Assembly (NCBI GenBank): GCA_031281345.1
Contig: JAITFN010000077.1
Location: 1 to 61,253 of the forward strand
Direction: 5' to 3'
DNA: 61,253 nt
Source: Candidatus Fibrimonadaceae bacterium
Lineage (GTDB): Bacteria; Fibrobacterota; Fibrobacteria; Fibrobacterales; Fibrobacteraceae
Position 1 is the stretch's first letter. Each line of letters opens with the position of its first letter. The position numbers were made by a program, and so were the translations under genes. Shown in pieces: positions 1 to 8,562 of this stretch. The notes under the pieces were generated by a model that saw only the letters and a program-made list of their open reading frames with translations, was not told the DNA's origin and did not search any database.

Positions 1-1074
1 CCCGAAGTGAAAAAAGCTATGTTTGAGGTTGTTGAGTTTTGGCTTGAACAAGGCGTTGATGGTTTTAGGCTTGATGTTATCAATATGCTTTACAAAGACA
101 AAAAATTACGCAACAACCCCATAACTAATTTTATATTAAATAGCAAAGTGTTTAACCGCAATCGTGGCAGCGTATATGAAATGCTAAAAGAATTCAGGTT
201 GCTGCTCAACAAATACCCCGACAAAGCAAGCGTGGGCGAAATATACGCAAACCCGCCAGGCGATACAAAACTCGCTTCCAGTTTCTTAGGCTCTGGCACC
301 GATATGTTGCATTTGGCTTTTGATTTTTCCTTTGTTTTTACAAGGTGGAAAGCCTCTTCCTACTACAAAACCATTAGGAATGTTTATCGCAAACTGCCAG
401 AAAAAGGCTGGCCCTGTTTCTTTTTTTCCAACCACGATGTGGGTCGCAGCACCAAGCGTTTTGGTTTTGGCCTTACCCTTTTCAAATATCACAAGGTAAA
501 ATTGCGAGCCTTGCTTTTAATGACGCTTAAAGGCACACCCTTTATTTATTACGGCGATGAAATAGGAATGGAAAATGCAGATATAAAAAAAGAGCATATC
601 CGAGATTTGTATGGAAAACTCTTTCATCCTTTCTTCAAAGGGCGCGATGGTTTTCGCACTCCAATGCACTGGGACAATAGCACCAATTCTGGATTTAGCA
701 GTGCAGAACCCTGGCTCCCTGTGCATCCCAATTACAATAAAATAAATGTTGAAAACCAAAGGGGCAAAAGCGATTCCGTTTTTTCGGTGCATAAGCAGCT
801 TATTGAACTCAGAAAAAAACACAAAGCTTTGCAACTTGGCAATATTGACTTTATACTTAAAGGGGATAGGAATATATTGGCTTATGAGCGTTGGTGGGAA
901 GGCGAGAGTTTGCGAGTATTTTTGAATTTTAGTTTTACCAAGAGAGAAGTTCATCTAGCGGGGAATTTGGAGAGGGCAAAGGTGGTTTTCAGTACACATT
1001 CCGGGAAAACCATTATTGATGGGAGTAAAATTGAATTGAAGGCGTTTCAAGGGGTGGTGGTTTTGATAAATTGA
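1..1074 (+). CDS. GH13 alpha-glucosidase family enzyme, 5' truncated by window edge
   Basis: Glycoside hydrolase family 13 enzyme, likely acting on alpha-glucosidic bonds of malto-/isomalto-oligosaccharides or trehalose derivatives. The frame is open to base 1 (Pro-Glu precede the GTG at 7), so the N-terminal half of the barrel lies outside the window. Counting from that GTG, the catalytic triad is visible: nucleophile Asp23 in GFRLDV, acid/base Glu78 in SVGEIY, and Asp144 in SNHDVGR. The usual C-terminal beta domain follows to residue 355. It resembles oligo-1,6-glucosidase and trehalose-6-phosphate hydrolase; the missing N-terminus prevents a choice. The next gene starts 26 bases downstream with its own promoter-like signal. 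Confidence 0.9.
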   Translation, partial: PEVKKAMFEVVEFWLEQGVDGFRLDVINMLYKDKKLRNNPITNFILNSKVFNRNRGSVYEMLKEFRLLLNKYPDKASVGEIYANPPGDTKLASSFLGSGTDMLHLAFDFSFVFTRWKASSYYKTIRNVYRKLPEKGWPCFFFSNHDVGRSTKRFGFGLTLFKYHKVKLRALLLMTLKGTPFIYYGDEIGMENADIKKEHIRDLYGKLFHPFFKGRDGFRTPMHWDNSTNSGFSSAEPWLPVHPNYNKINVENQRGKSDSVFSVHKQLIELRKKHKALQLGNIDFILKGDRNILAYERWWEGESLRVFLNFSFTKREVHLAGNLERAKVVFSTHSGKTIIDGSKIELKAFQGVVVLIN

Positions 1075-1077
1075 CGT

Positions 1078-1094
1078 TTTTTTTACTATATTAC
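1078..1094 (+). promoter_or_regulatory. promoter-like motif, TTTTACTATATTAC
   Basis: A T-run followed by CTATATTAC, with the TATATT hexamer at 1087-1092 and the ATG at 1101. With a typical 6-8 base gap from the -10 to the transcript start, the mRNA would begin at or within two bases of the ATG. It belongs to the recurrent signal seen before most operon heads here, and it supports the ATG at 1101 over the in-frame TTG at 1071. Confidence 0.55.
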
Positions 1095-1100
1095 CCCTAT

Positions 1101-1742
1101 ATGCGCATTTTTTCTAAAATTTTGCCGATGGTGTTGCTTGCCTTTTTGGTGCAGGCTGCGTTTGCCGATGCTATTTACGATCGCGACTTAGTGCGCGGTT
1201 TTTTAGGCTTCAAAGGTGATTTACGTAGCCAGTGGACAGAAAATGGCGTTAAACTTATAAATAAGGTTACTGGAAAAAGCTATTTGAAGGAATATTATTG
1301 CGGCCATGTAGAAATAGGCGGCGAATACAATCAATTGCGCACTTGGATGGATGTTGATTTTATGCCTATAACCCCAACAAGAGGCAATACCGAATGGTTC
1401 ACTTATGGAATCACTTGGATGTGGGGCTATAAGTTGCGAGCGCAAAATGCCACGTTTAATATAATTCCCTCAATTGGTCCAGGCTTTGGACTCTTGAATA
1501 TCCGTATGGGTCCAACAGAAGAGGCTATGAGTTCCCTTGGACCAGTCCTTAATATGGAATTAGAGATTCGCTTGCAATTCTCGCAATTTTCGGCAGGCCT
1601 GTACGGTGGTTACAAGGTTGAGCGGCACGACTGGGATAACATAAACTATAAAGATGTAAACTCAGATAAAGTATTTGGTGGCTTGAAGTTTTCGTGGACT
1701 ATGCTAAATAATTTCCAGAAAAAAGAAAGAGATATGGAATAG
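1101..1742 (+). CDS. outer-membrane beta-barrel-like protein with signal peptide
   Basis: About 213 residues. The first 22 form a Sec signal peptide (basic MRIFSK start, hydrophobic core, AAFA-DA cleavage site). The mature part alternates polar and aromatic/hydrophobic residues in short strands rich in Gly, Trp and Tyr (TYGITWMWGYKLRA, FSAGLYGGYKVER, FGGLKFSWTML), as in small outer-membrane barrels. No family is recognised. The start was moved from TTG 1071 to ATG 1101, because the signal peptide begins there and the promoter-like motif lies just upstream. Confidence 0.65.
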   Translation: MRIFSKILPMVLLAFLVQAAFADAIYDRDLVRGFLGFKGDLRSQWTENGVKLINKVTGKSYLKEYYCGHVEIGGEYNQLRTWMDVDFMPITPTRGNTEWFTYGITWMWGYKLRAQNATFNIIPSIGPGFGLLNIRMGPTEEAMSSLGPVLNMELEIRLQFSQFSAGLYGGYKVERHDWDNINYKDVNSDKVFGGLKFSWTMLNNFQKKERDME

Positions 1743-1747
1743 GAATT

Positions 1748-2539
1748 ATGCCGCCTTTTTTAGGGCTAAAAATTTTCAACGATACTGACTTGAATTCCAT
1801 AATTCCTCTGATTGACTGGAAGATGTATTTTTGCGCTTGGGATTTAAGACCCTCTCAATATACCGAAACACATAAAAATCTAGAACAAGATTCACGTGAA
1901 TTATTGAAAGAGATTATAGACAAAAAATTGCTGAGAGCTGCGGCCGTTGTGGGTTTTTTTGAAGTTCAAAGAGTGGGGGATTCTCTATCGGTTTTAGACA
2001 ATGATTCCAAAGAGATAGCTAAACTCCATTTTTTGAGGCAGCAAAAATCAAACGAAAATGGGATTTACCTTAGTATAGCAGATTTTTTCAACCCAAGGGA
2101 AAAGGATTTTATCGGGCTTTTTGCCACCACCGCAGGCCTCGGCGCAAAAGAAGCGGAGCAAAAGTTCATAAAAAACAATGACGATTATTCTGCCATAATG
2201 CTTGGACTTTTGGCAGACCGTCTTGCAGAGGCACTAACCGAAAAACTCCACAGAGACCTTTTAGGTGGTGTTGGAATTAGAGCTGCCCCCGGATACCCTG
2301 CAAGTCCAGACCACACGGAAAAAGCCACGATTTGGAAATTGCTCTCTCCAGAAAAAAACATAGGAGTTTCTCTAACAGAAAGTTATGTTATGAATCCCAC
2401 TGCCTCTGAATGTGGATATTTTGCCGCAAATCCTGGGAGCTGCTACTTTAAGCTCGGCAAAATAGGCGAAGACCAACTTGCAGATTATGCACGCAGAAAA
2501 GGGATGGATGTAAAAGAAATTTCTAGCTTTTTGTGTTAA
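1748..2539 (+). CDS. stand-alone methionine synthase (MetH) B12-reactivation domain protein
   Basis: 263 residues matching the C-terminal activation domain of cobalamin-dependent methionine synthase (Met_synt_B12). The signature RAAPGYPASPDHTEK, the LTESYVMNPTAS segment that contacts S-adenosylmethionine, and KIGEDQLADYARRKGM are all present. In MetH this domain reductively methylates oxidised cob(II)alamin. Here it is a free protein without the homocysteine, folate or B12 domains, like the split arrangement known in Thermotoga. It would have to act in trans on a truncated MetH elsewhere. An AGGAA sequence lies just before the ATG. The last 17 bases overlap adk on the other strand. Confidence 0.88.
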   Translation: MPPFLGLKIFNDTDLNSIIPLIDWKMYFCAWDLRPSQYTETHKNLEQDSRELLKEIIDKKLLRAAAVVGFFEVQRVGDSLSVLDNDSKEIAKLHFLRQQKSNENGIYLSIADFFNPREKDFIGLFATTAGLGAKEAEQKFIKNNDDYSAIMLGLLADRLAEALTEKLHRDLLGGVGIRAAPGYPASPDHTEKATIWKLLSPEKNIGVSLTESYVMNPTASECGYFAANPGSCYFKLGKIGEDQLADYARRKGMDVKEISSFLC

Positions 2540-3122
2540 ATTTTATATATGCATCCAATACGTCTCTAAACACTTCATCTGGGGTCTGTGCCCCGTTAAT
2601 TTTTGTTATTATAGAAGAGTCGTAGAGGCTTAGAACGGCGGCAGTTTTGGTTTCGTATTCGTCTATGCGGGCACGAACAACAGATTCGTGTATATCGTCT
2701 TTGCGGCCTTCAATCGCGGCTCTTTTTAGCAAACGCTCTATTATAACAGAATGATCCGAAATTTCCAAAACAAAAATATGCTTTACGTTAACCGTGTTTT
2801 TTATGAGTTTTGCCTGCTCCACTGTACGCGGAATGCCGTCTAAAAGAAATGCTTGTTTTGCGGGGTCAAATTTATTTGTGTCTATTAAGCCGCCAACATA
2901 GCGAGAAAAAATTTGAATTGTAACCTCGTCTGGAACAAGTTTGCCTGCATTGGCATAGCTTGCGAATAATTTGCCGTTCTCGCTGGCAGGAGAAAGCCCT
3001 CTGAATATATCGCCAGTTGAGAGATGCTTTATGCCCATTGTGACGTTAGCCAATTTTGCCCCCACTGTTCCTTTGCCAGAACCGGGTGCCCCAAAAATCA
3101 AAAACGCGGAAATATTGCTCAT
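2523..3122 (-). CDS. adk: adenylate kinase
   Basis: 199 residues. It interconverts ATP + AMP and 2 ADP in the cytosol. The P-loop GAPGSGKGT is at residues 11-19, followed by the AMP-binding STGDIFR and FLLDGIPRT motifs. The LID is of the short type (around KRAAIEGRKDD) and lacks the Cys4 zinc site. The start is fixed by a promoter-like TTTTTCTAAATTACC ending three bases before the ATG. The 3' end overlaps the MetH-reactivation gene convergently by 17 bases. Confidence 0.95.
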   Translation of the reverse strand: MSNISAFLIFGAPGSGKGTVGAKLANVTMGIKHLSTGDIFRGLSPASENGKLFASYANAGKLVPDEVTIQIFSRYVGGLIDTNKFDPAKQAFLLDGIPRTVEQAKLIKNTVNVKHIFVLEISDHSVIIERLLKRAAIEGRKDDIHESVVRARIDEYETKTAAVLSLYDSSIITKINGAQTPDEVFRDVLDAYIKFNTKS

Positions 3123-3125
3123 AAT

Positions 3126-3140
3126 GGTAATTTAGAAAAA
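3126..3140 (-). promoter_or_regulatory. promoter-like motif for adk, TTTTTCTAAATTACC
   Basis: It fills nearly the whole 18-base gap between the EamA stop and the adk ATG. The -10-like TAAATT is so close to the ATG that the predicted transcript begins at the start codon. Confidence 0.5.
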
Positions 3141-3896
3141 CTAATCCCTAACGAACAAAACCGAACCCACCAAAACCAAAACCATTATAATTATTTTTTG
3201 AGACGGAAATGGCTCTCCAAAAACCACAAGCCCGCCAAGAACAGGCACAACCAAGCCAATAGCAGCAGAAAGCGGAATGACAAATAAAGCCCTGCCTCTG
3301 CGAAGCCCTGCCTGCGAACAAAAAAATGCCGCTATGTAAAGAACAACAAAAACAAAAATACGTAAATCAATGGGCGGTGGAAACAAACCATCTAAAGAAA
3401 TGCTTTTGTAAAAAACCGCAGAAAGCCCAAAACCCGTACCTGCACATAGGGAATCCACTATTTCTGCTTTGCGAAAAACAAAACAAGCAACAGAGAGCAA
3501 AGTGAGTGTTGCTCCGGCATAAATCCAAAGCGTTTTTTCAGAATACAATCCGCCAGAAACTTCTCCCGCCAAAGTTCCGTCTATTAAAATCCCACAAAAA
3601 ATCAGAGCTATTGCAATGGCAATTTTTTTGCTTATTTTTTCGCCTAAAATTTTCCATCCCAAAATTGCCGTTAGTGCAGGGTTCAAAGCCATAAAAGGTT
3701 GAACCAAACTTATATTGTATTTATCCATTGCCGCGTAATAAAGCAGAGTGGCTACAATGCTCAAAAGCAACCCTCCAAGCCAAAATTTATTTTTAGCCAA
3801 AGACTTAACGGAATTTGCAGCACGCAAACCCTTGCTTTCAAGAATATTCCCAAAAGCCAACCCCACCGCAGAACTAAGTGTTAATAAAAAAAACAT
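3141..3896 (-). CDS. EamA/DMT-family multispanning transporter
   Basis: 251 residues with about eight to ten hydrophobic helices in two halves, as in drug/metabolite transporter (EamA) permeases. The segment SLVQPFMALNPALTAILGWKILGE is the typical motif of the first half. The second half ends in a strongly hydrophobic helix (KIIIMVLVLVGSVLFVRD). The substrate cannot be predicted. A TATAAT six bases before the ATG suggests its own short-leader or leaderless transcript. It is followed closely by adk, which has its own motif. Confidence 0.8.
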   Translation of the reverse strand: MFFLLTLSSAVGLAFGNILESKGLRAANSVKSLAKNKFWLGGLLLSIVATLLYYAAMDKYNISLVQPFMALNPALTAILGWKILGEKISKKIAIAIALIFCGILIDGTLAGEVSGGLYSEKTLWIYAGATLTLLSVACFVFRKAEIVDSLCAGTGFGLSAVFYKSISLDGLFPPPIDLRIFVFVVLYIAAFFCSQAGLRRGRALFVIPLSAAIGLVVPVLGGLVVFGEPFPSQKIIIMVLVLVGSVLFVRD

Positions 3897-3899
3897 AGC

Positions 3900-6059
3900 C
3901 TAATTATAAATTTCCCTATAGGTCCAATAATTTCCCAGAACTCGCTTTACATAATCCCTTGTTTCCCAATAACTCACTTCTTCTACCCTTATATCCCAAG
4001 GCAAAGAGCCGTGATTTGTAATCCAACGAACGGCAGGAGCTGGCCCTGCGTTATAGTTTCCTAAAATACCTATGTAATCTCCTTTGTACTCATCGTACAA
4101 ATCGTTTAAATATCTAACTCCCAAACGAATATTCATATATGCATTATACAGCAAATCTTTGTCAAACTTATCAATCTTTTCTGACTTAGACAAAAAATCT
4201 CCTGTTGCAGGCATAATTTGCAAAAGTCCTCTGGCGCCAACAGGAGATGTGATTTGAGCATCGAACATACTCTCTTGTCGCATAACGGAGTAAACAAGGA
4301 AGTGATCTATCCTTGCGTGCTTTTTCACTTTTCTCTCGTGTGGGAGTGGGTAAAGAAATTTGAGAATTTGAGTTGGAACTCCAACCATTTTTTCTTTTGG
4401 GACTATATCAAGAAAATTGCGTGCCATTCTGTAAGCCAAGGCATATTCGCCATTCTGCATAAACATAAGACCATATCTGTAATAAAATTCTGGTCTGTTC
4501 TTATGAAGTTTTAAAGATTCGTCGTAAAGCGAGTAGGCTTCTTTTTCAAAACCGCTTCTGAGCAAAATGCCAATTTGTTCCAAACGCTCCGAGCTGACAA
4601 CGGAATCTTTTTCGCCTGTCTCTTTCTTTTGCAAGGCTCTCACCCAAGCTATGGTAGCGGAGTCCGACACATCAACCCCAATTTTGGAAATTTTTTCTAA
4701 AAGTTCAAATTCACTCAAATTATGTTTTGATCTCCACGAATAATATCCAAGAGGAAAATCTGCTATAACAGCAGAATAGGCAATTGCCGAGTTCTCTCTG
4801 TATCCAAGCATTTTTTGACATTCAGCATAAAAATAAAGAGAAGCACTCCTAGGCATTATGCCCAAATTTTCACTCGCGGCTCCTGCAAATATATTTGCAG
4901 CCTCTGCATATTTTCCCTCTTTAAAATTTATGAACCCAACTCTGAATTTAGCCCACTGCCTTGCTCTATGCTTTCCAAATTTTGAATCGTATAATCGCTT
5001 ATAAGTTTCTATTGCTTTTGTGTAGTCTTTTGCCTGCTCGTATTCCAATGCCTTTACCCATAGATTGTTTGCATTTTCTGCACTGAATGGAAATTTCGCT
5101 TGAAAAATTGAATCCAATTTTTTGGACTCTGCTTTATGTCCTGCATTTCTCACTATTCTCATCAGGCTTTGCATCCACGAGGAATTGTAATCTATACTAT
5201 CTAATAGTTTTTTGTACTGTGCTATTGCTAAATCTGTTTTGCCCAAATGTTTTAGGGCTTCTGCCCGCGATACCATAAGGTTGATTTTTTTTGCGGAATC
5301 TAATTTTGGGTTTTTAGACAAAATGGCGCTTGCTTTTTCAACGCATTTTTCGTTATGTCCTTTTTTGCATAAAATTGCTGTATAGTCGTAATCCTCGGAG
5401 TTCGGCGCAAGCCTTTGCAAAGCCCAAAAAGCAGAATCTTGATATGGATGGCCACCTTTCAAAAGCATAAAATAAGATTCTGTAGCTCCTTTTATATCTT
5501 TTTCTTGTTCTTGCATTTTTGCTAGTCTCTGTCTTAAAATACGCTCATAACTTGCGCTCGGCTTGGATTTGAGCCTCTTCAGCAGTGAATCTTTTTTTGC
5601 GCTTTGCGTAATTGCCGTATCCAGAAAAATGCCTTCCATCAATATCTGGTCCACTTGTTCCCACGAATACTTGTTGTTCTTTATGCTCTTGATATCAGTC
5701 AAAATTTTTCTGCTCTCTTGAATGTTGCCTCTTTCTAGTTCGCATTTGGCAATTCTCATCACAAGCGGTCCATATAAAAGGTCGGGTGCCTTTTCCAAAA
5801 TGGGCATATAAGCAGCGTAAGCACTGTCCCATTTTTTTTCGTAATAAAACACCGCAGCGTTCAAAAGATCTTTTGAAAAAGCATCTCTTGCGTTTTCACT
5901 CCCTTTCAATGCAAGTTCCCTGCGCAAAACCTCATTTTTAAACGCAGCCGGAGGCAACAACTCTAGCTCACTATCATTATCATCTATATTTAAAACCCTT
6001 CCCTGAGCTATTGCTATGGAAAAACAGAATGTGAAAAACGTTAGAAATATGAAGTTCAT
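3900..6059 (-). CDS. soluble lytic transglycosylase with TPR-like N-terminal region
   Basis: 719 residues. A signal peptide (MNFIFLTFFTFCFSIAIAQG) is followed by a long alpha-helical, TPR-like region, then a C-terminal SLT (GH23) domain from about residue 575. The catalytic Glu lies in MRQESMFD, with the downstream GARGLLQIMPATG and GNYNAGP motifs of the family. It cleaves peptidoglycan glycan strands in the periplasm, forming 1,6-anhydro ends. NagZ at 13.9-15.1 kb could act on the released fragments. Confidence 0.92.
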   Translation of the reverse strand: MNFIFLTFFTFCFSIAIAQGRVLNIDDNDSELELLPPAAFKNEVLRRELALKGSENARDAFSKDLLNAAVFYYEKKWDSAYAAYMPILEKAPDLLYGPLVMRIAKCELERGNIQESRKILTDIKSIKNNKYSWEQVDQILMEGIFLDTAITQSAKKDSLLKRLKSKPSASYERILRQRLAKMQEQEKDIKGATESYFMLLKGGHPYQDSAFWALQRLAPNSEDYDYTAILCKKGHNEKCVEKASAILSKNPKLDSAKKINLMVSRAEALKHLGKTDLAIAQYKKLLDSIDYNSSWMQSLMRIVRNAGHKAESKKLDSIFQAKFPFSAENANNLWVKALEYEQAKDYTKAIETYKRLYDSKFGKHRARQWAKFRVGFINFKEGKYAEAANIFAGAASENLGIMPRSASLYFYAECQKMLGYRENSAIAYSAVIADFPLGYYSWRSKHNLSEFELLEKISKIGVDVSDSATIAWVRALQKKETGEKDSVVSSERLEQIGILLRSGFEKEAYSLYDESLKLHKNRPEFYYRYGLMFMQNGEYALAYRMARNFLDIVPKEKMVGVPTQILKFLYPLPHERKVKKHARIDHFLVYSVMRQESMFDAQITSPVGARGLLQIMPATGDFLSKSEKIDKFDKDLLYNAYMNIRLGVRYLNDLYDEYKGDYIGILGNYNAGPAPAVRWITNHGSLPWDIRVEEVSYWETRDYVKRVLGNYWTYREIYN

Positions 6060-6062
6060 TAA

Positions 6063-6079
6063 TAGTAAATATAGTTAAA
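6063..6079 (-). promoter_or_regulatory. promoter-like motif for the lytic transglycosylase
   Basis: On the minus strand TTTAACTATATTTACTA, with TATATT at 6068-6073 and eight bases to the ATG at 6059. The predicted transcript is leaderless. Confidence 0.5.
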
Positions 6080-6086
6080 TATATAA

Positions 6087-7628
6087 TTAAATATTTTTTA
6101 CCAAAGTAAAATGCTTCAAATATTTTGAATTTTTCTGCGGATAGTCCGTTAGGCATTGCAAACCCCTAGATTCCTTTCGTTTTAAGGTGCTTTCCACAAT
6201 AAGCCTTGCGCTTTGCACAAAATTGCGAAATTCAAAAGAGACAAAAGAGGAATTTTCAAGTTCTTTCAATTTTTTTAGCCCAGTTTTCAAACACTTGATA
6301 GAACGCACAATCCCGCAATATTCCCACATAATAGTCTGAACCTGCTTCTTTAATTTCTGACAATTAAAATTATTCAGCTTGATTTGCTTTCTGCTAGCCA
6401 CTAGCCGCTCCTCACGAGCCACCTTTTTATTTATATCTTCACAAGCCCTCAAAGCAAAAACCACACTTTCAAGCAGAGAATTTGAAGCCAAGCGGTTTGC
6501 CCCGTGAACGCCTGTCGCTGCGATTTCGCCACAGGCGTAAAGACCCTCTATGGTTGTTCTGCTAAAAGAATCCACAAGAACGCCCCCGCACATATAATGC
6601 GCTGCCGGAACAATGGGTATCCAGTCTTTTGCGATGTCTATTTTGCACTCAAGGCATTTTGCGTAGATGTTTGGAAAATGAGTTTTTATGTCTTTTGCCT
6701 TGCGGTGGGTAACATCCAAGTACATATAGTTTTTGCCCGTGCGCTGCATTTCGCTGAGAATTGCTCTAGCCACAATATCACGAGGCGCAAGCGAGCGAAG
6801 TGGGTGAACATTGTTCATGAATTCCTCGCCCTTGTGGTTTTTTAGTATTCCGCCAAAACCACGAAGTGCCTCGGATATTAAAAATGTTTTTTTGAGTTGC
6901 GGTGCATAAAGGCTTGTGGGGTGGAACTGCATAAATTCTAAATCTTGAAGAGCTGCACCTGCACGATAAGCTATGGAAATTCCTTCTCCGCAAGCATCTG
7001 GCGGATTGGTTGAGTGTAACCAAAGCTGCCCTGCGCCTCCAGTTGCGAGCACAACGGTTTTAGCATACACGATTTTTGTTTTTTTCGCATTTTTTTCTGC
7101 TACAATGGCTCCTATGCAGCGAGTTGTGTTTTTATGTTTTTGCGTGAGCAAATCCAAAACCGTGCTGTGTTCAATAAAATCTATTCCTTGCGAGCGATGT
7201 TCTAATTCTAACTCTGCGAGCAAGGCTCTCATTATTTCTTTGCCAGTTAAGTCTGCGGTATGCAAAATTCGCCTAAAACTGTGCCCGCCTTCCAAATGCA
7301 AATCAAAAGCCTTTTCATCATTTTTTGTTGTTGTGAAATTAACTCCCCATTTGAGCAACTGCTCTATGGCTTTTGGTGCATTTTTTGTTAAAATTTCCAC
7401 CTGTCTTTTTTTGCACAATCCATCTCCAGCTTCCAAAGTATCTGCAATATGGCTCTCAAAAGAATCTTCTGGCGATGTTACAGATGCAATGCCTCCTTGC
7501 GCATAGTTTGTTGAACCGTCTGGACTAGCACCCTTAGTTAAAAGCAAAACGCTCTTGCCACTTTCCGCCGCCTTCAGAGCAACAGTTAAGCCCGCAATGC
7601 CTGCGCCTATAACTAGAATATCGTGCAT
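6087..7628 (-). CDS. nadB: L-aspartate oxidase
   Basis: 513 residues. This FAD enzyme oxidises L-aspartate to iminoaspartate, the first step of de novo NAD synthesis. Under anaerobic conditions fumarate can act as the electron acceptor. The N-terminal dinucleotide fold (VIGAGIAGLTVAL), the NYAQGGIA flavin loop, EGGHSFRRILH and the EFMQFHPTSLY/SEALRGFGG active-site region are present. nadA and nadC are not in the window. TTTTCTATCTTAG lies six bases upstream of the ATG. Confidence 0.94.
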   Translation of the reverse strand: MHDILVIGAGIAGLTVALKAAESGKSVLLLTKGASPDGSTNYAQGGIASVTSPEDSFESHIADTLEAGDGLCKKRQVEILTKNAPKAIEQLLKWGVNFTTTKNDEKAFDLHLEGGHSFRRILHTADLTGKEIMRALLAELELEHRSQGIDFIEHSTVLDLLTQKHKNTTRCIGAIVAEKNAKKTKIVYAKTVVLATGGAGQLWLHSTNPPDACGEGISIAYRAGAALQDLEFMQFHPTSLYAPQLKKTFLISEALRGFGGILKNHKGEEFMNNVHPLRSLAPRDIVARAILSEMQRTGKNYMYLDVTHRKAKDIKTHFPNIYAKCLECKIDIAKDWIPIVPAAHYMCGGVLVDSFSRTTIEGLYACGEIAATGVHGANRLASNSLLESVVFALRACEDINKKVAREERLVASRKQIKLNNFNCQKLKKQVQTIMWEYCGIVRSIKCLKTGLKKLKELENSSFVSFEFRNFVQSARLIVESTLKRKESRGLQCLTDYPQKNSKYLKHFTLVKNI

Positions 7629-7633
7629 AAACC

Positions 7634-7645
7634 TAAGATAGAAAA
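7634..7645 (-). promoter_or_regulatory. promoter-like motif for nadB, TTTTCTATCTTA
   Basis: TATCTT at 7635-7640 is six bases from the ATG, predicting a leaderless transcript. It lies between the convergent-direction restriction endonuclease stop and nadB. Confidence 0.45.
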
Positions 7646-7665
7646 TACGAATTTCATAATTGTTT

Positions 7666-8562
7666 TTAAATCAGTTTCCAAATATCTTCAATCAACAAAT
7701 TATCAAATGTCTTTATGTATTCTTTCAATATATTTTCTGTTTGCATATTAGGACGAATGTCACAATAATAAACGCCATCAAGTGGATTAAGTTTAATTGT
7801 ATATCCTTTGAAATGTCCTGGTAAAAATGTTGAGTTTATACCGTATTCATTTTCGTTTTTTGTGTTTTTTCTCTGAACATCATTGAGAAAAATTGCAATA
7901 TGCGGTATTGATTTTTCTGTAAGTTTATTGTAGAGAAATTTATCAATGAATATTTTATCTAAACGGTCTTTGCTTGAAGTTTTAATAGAACCAATTACTT
8001 TTACATCTTCATTATTCTCAATTATTAGATCGTGTTGATAACTCATATTAAACTCTGGATTTCCATCAACTATAACCGGAACTTGAATAACACCGGATTT
8101 ACAATTAATACCTATTTCTTGAATTATCAAACGTATAAAATGTTCAAATAAATCCCCGTTTAGTTTCCGGGCAGTATTTGATTGTCCGGCAGGCAAACCA
8201 TCCAAAGCAGATCCGATAGATTGCTGGATAGTATAGGTTGCATTGTTTAAAATATTACGAATAGAATTGTCTTTCCTATCAATCGTTTTTATATTTTGCA
8301 ATATTTTCAGAAATTCTTTAGATGCTTTTGAAAATTCTTTTGCATCATACATCAAGTTTGAATTTATGGGGCGTGTAATTTGAAAATCACCTTCTTTTTT
8401 GTATTGAAAAAAATGGTAATGATTTTCATTTTGTGAAACTATGATAGCTTGTAAGTTTTCGTTGATATAATTCAAATATTCGCTACAAAATCCTATAAAT
8501 GCTTTTAAATCAACAAAACTGCTTTTGTTTTTAACTTGATTTACAATTTGTTTTAGATTCAT
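7666..8562 (-). CDS. type II restriction endonuclease (PD-(D/E)XK-like)
   Basis: 298 residues, translationally coupled to the adjacent DNA methyltransferase (4-base ATGA-type overlap), which is the main reason for the call. A central segment fits a PD-(D/E)XK nuclease core: GDLFEHFIRLII, then the acidic QHDLII strand, then a basic strand GSIKTSSKDR. In the last, Ser rather than Glu stands before the Ile-Lys, an acceptable variant in restriction enzymes. Recognition sequence unknown. The A/T-rich codon use of the pair differs from nadB and thiG on either side, suggesting acquisition as a cassette. Confidence 0.75.
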   Translation of the reverse strand: MNLKQIVNQVKNKSSFVDLKAFIGFCSEYLNYINENLQAIIVSQNENHYHFFQYKKEGDFQITRPINSNLMYDAKEFSKASKEFLKILQNIKTIDRKDNSIRNILNNATYTIQQSIGSALDGLPAGQSNTARKLNGDLFEHFIRLIIQEIGINCKSGVIQVPVIVDGNPEFNMSYQHDLIIENNEDVKVIGSIKTSSKDRLDKIFIDKFLYNKLTEKSIPHIAIFLNDVQRKNTKNENEYGINSTFLPGHFKGYTIKLNPLDGVYYCDIRPNMQTENILKEYIKTFDNLLIEDIWKLI

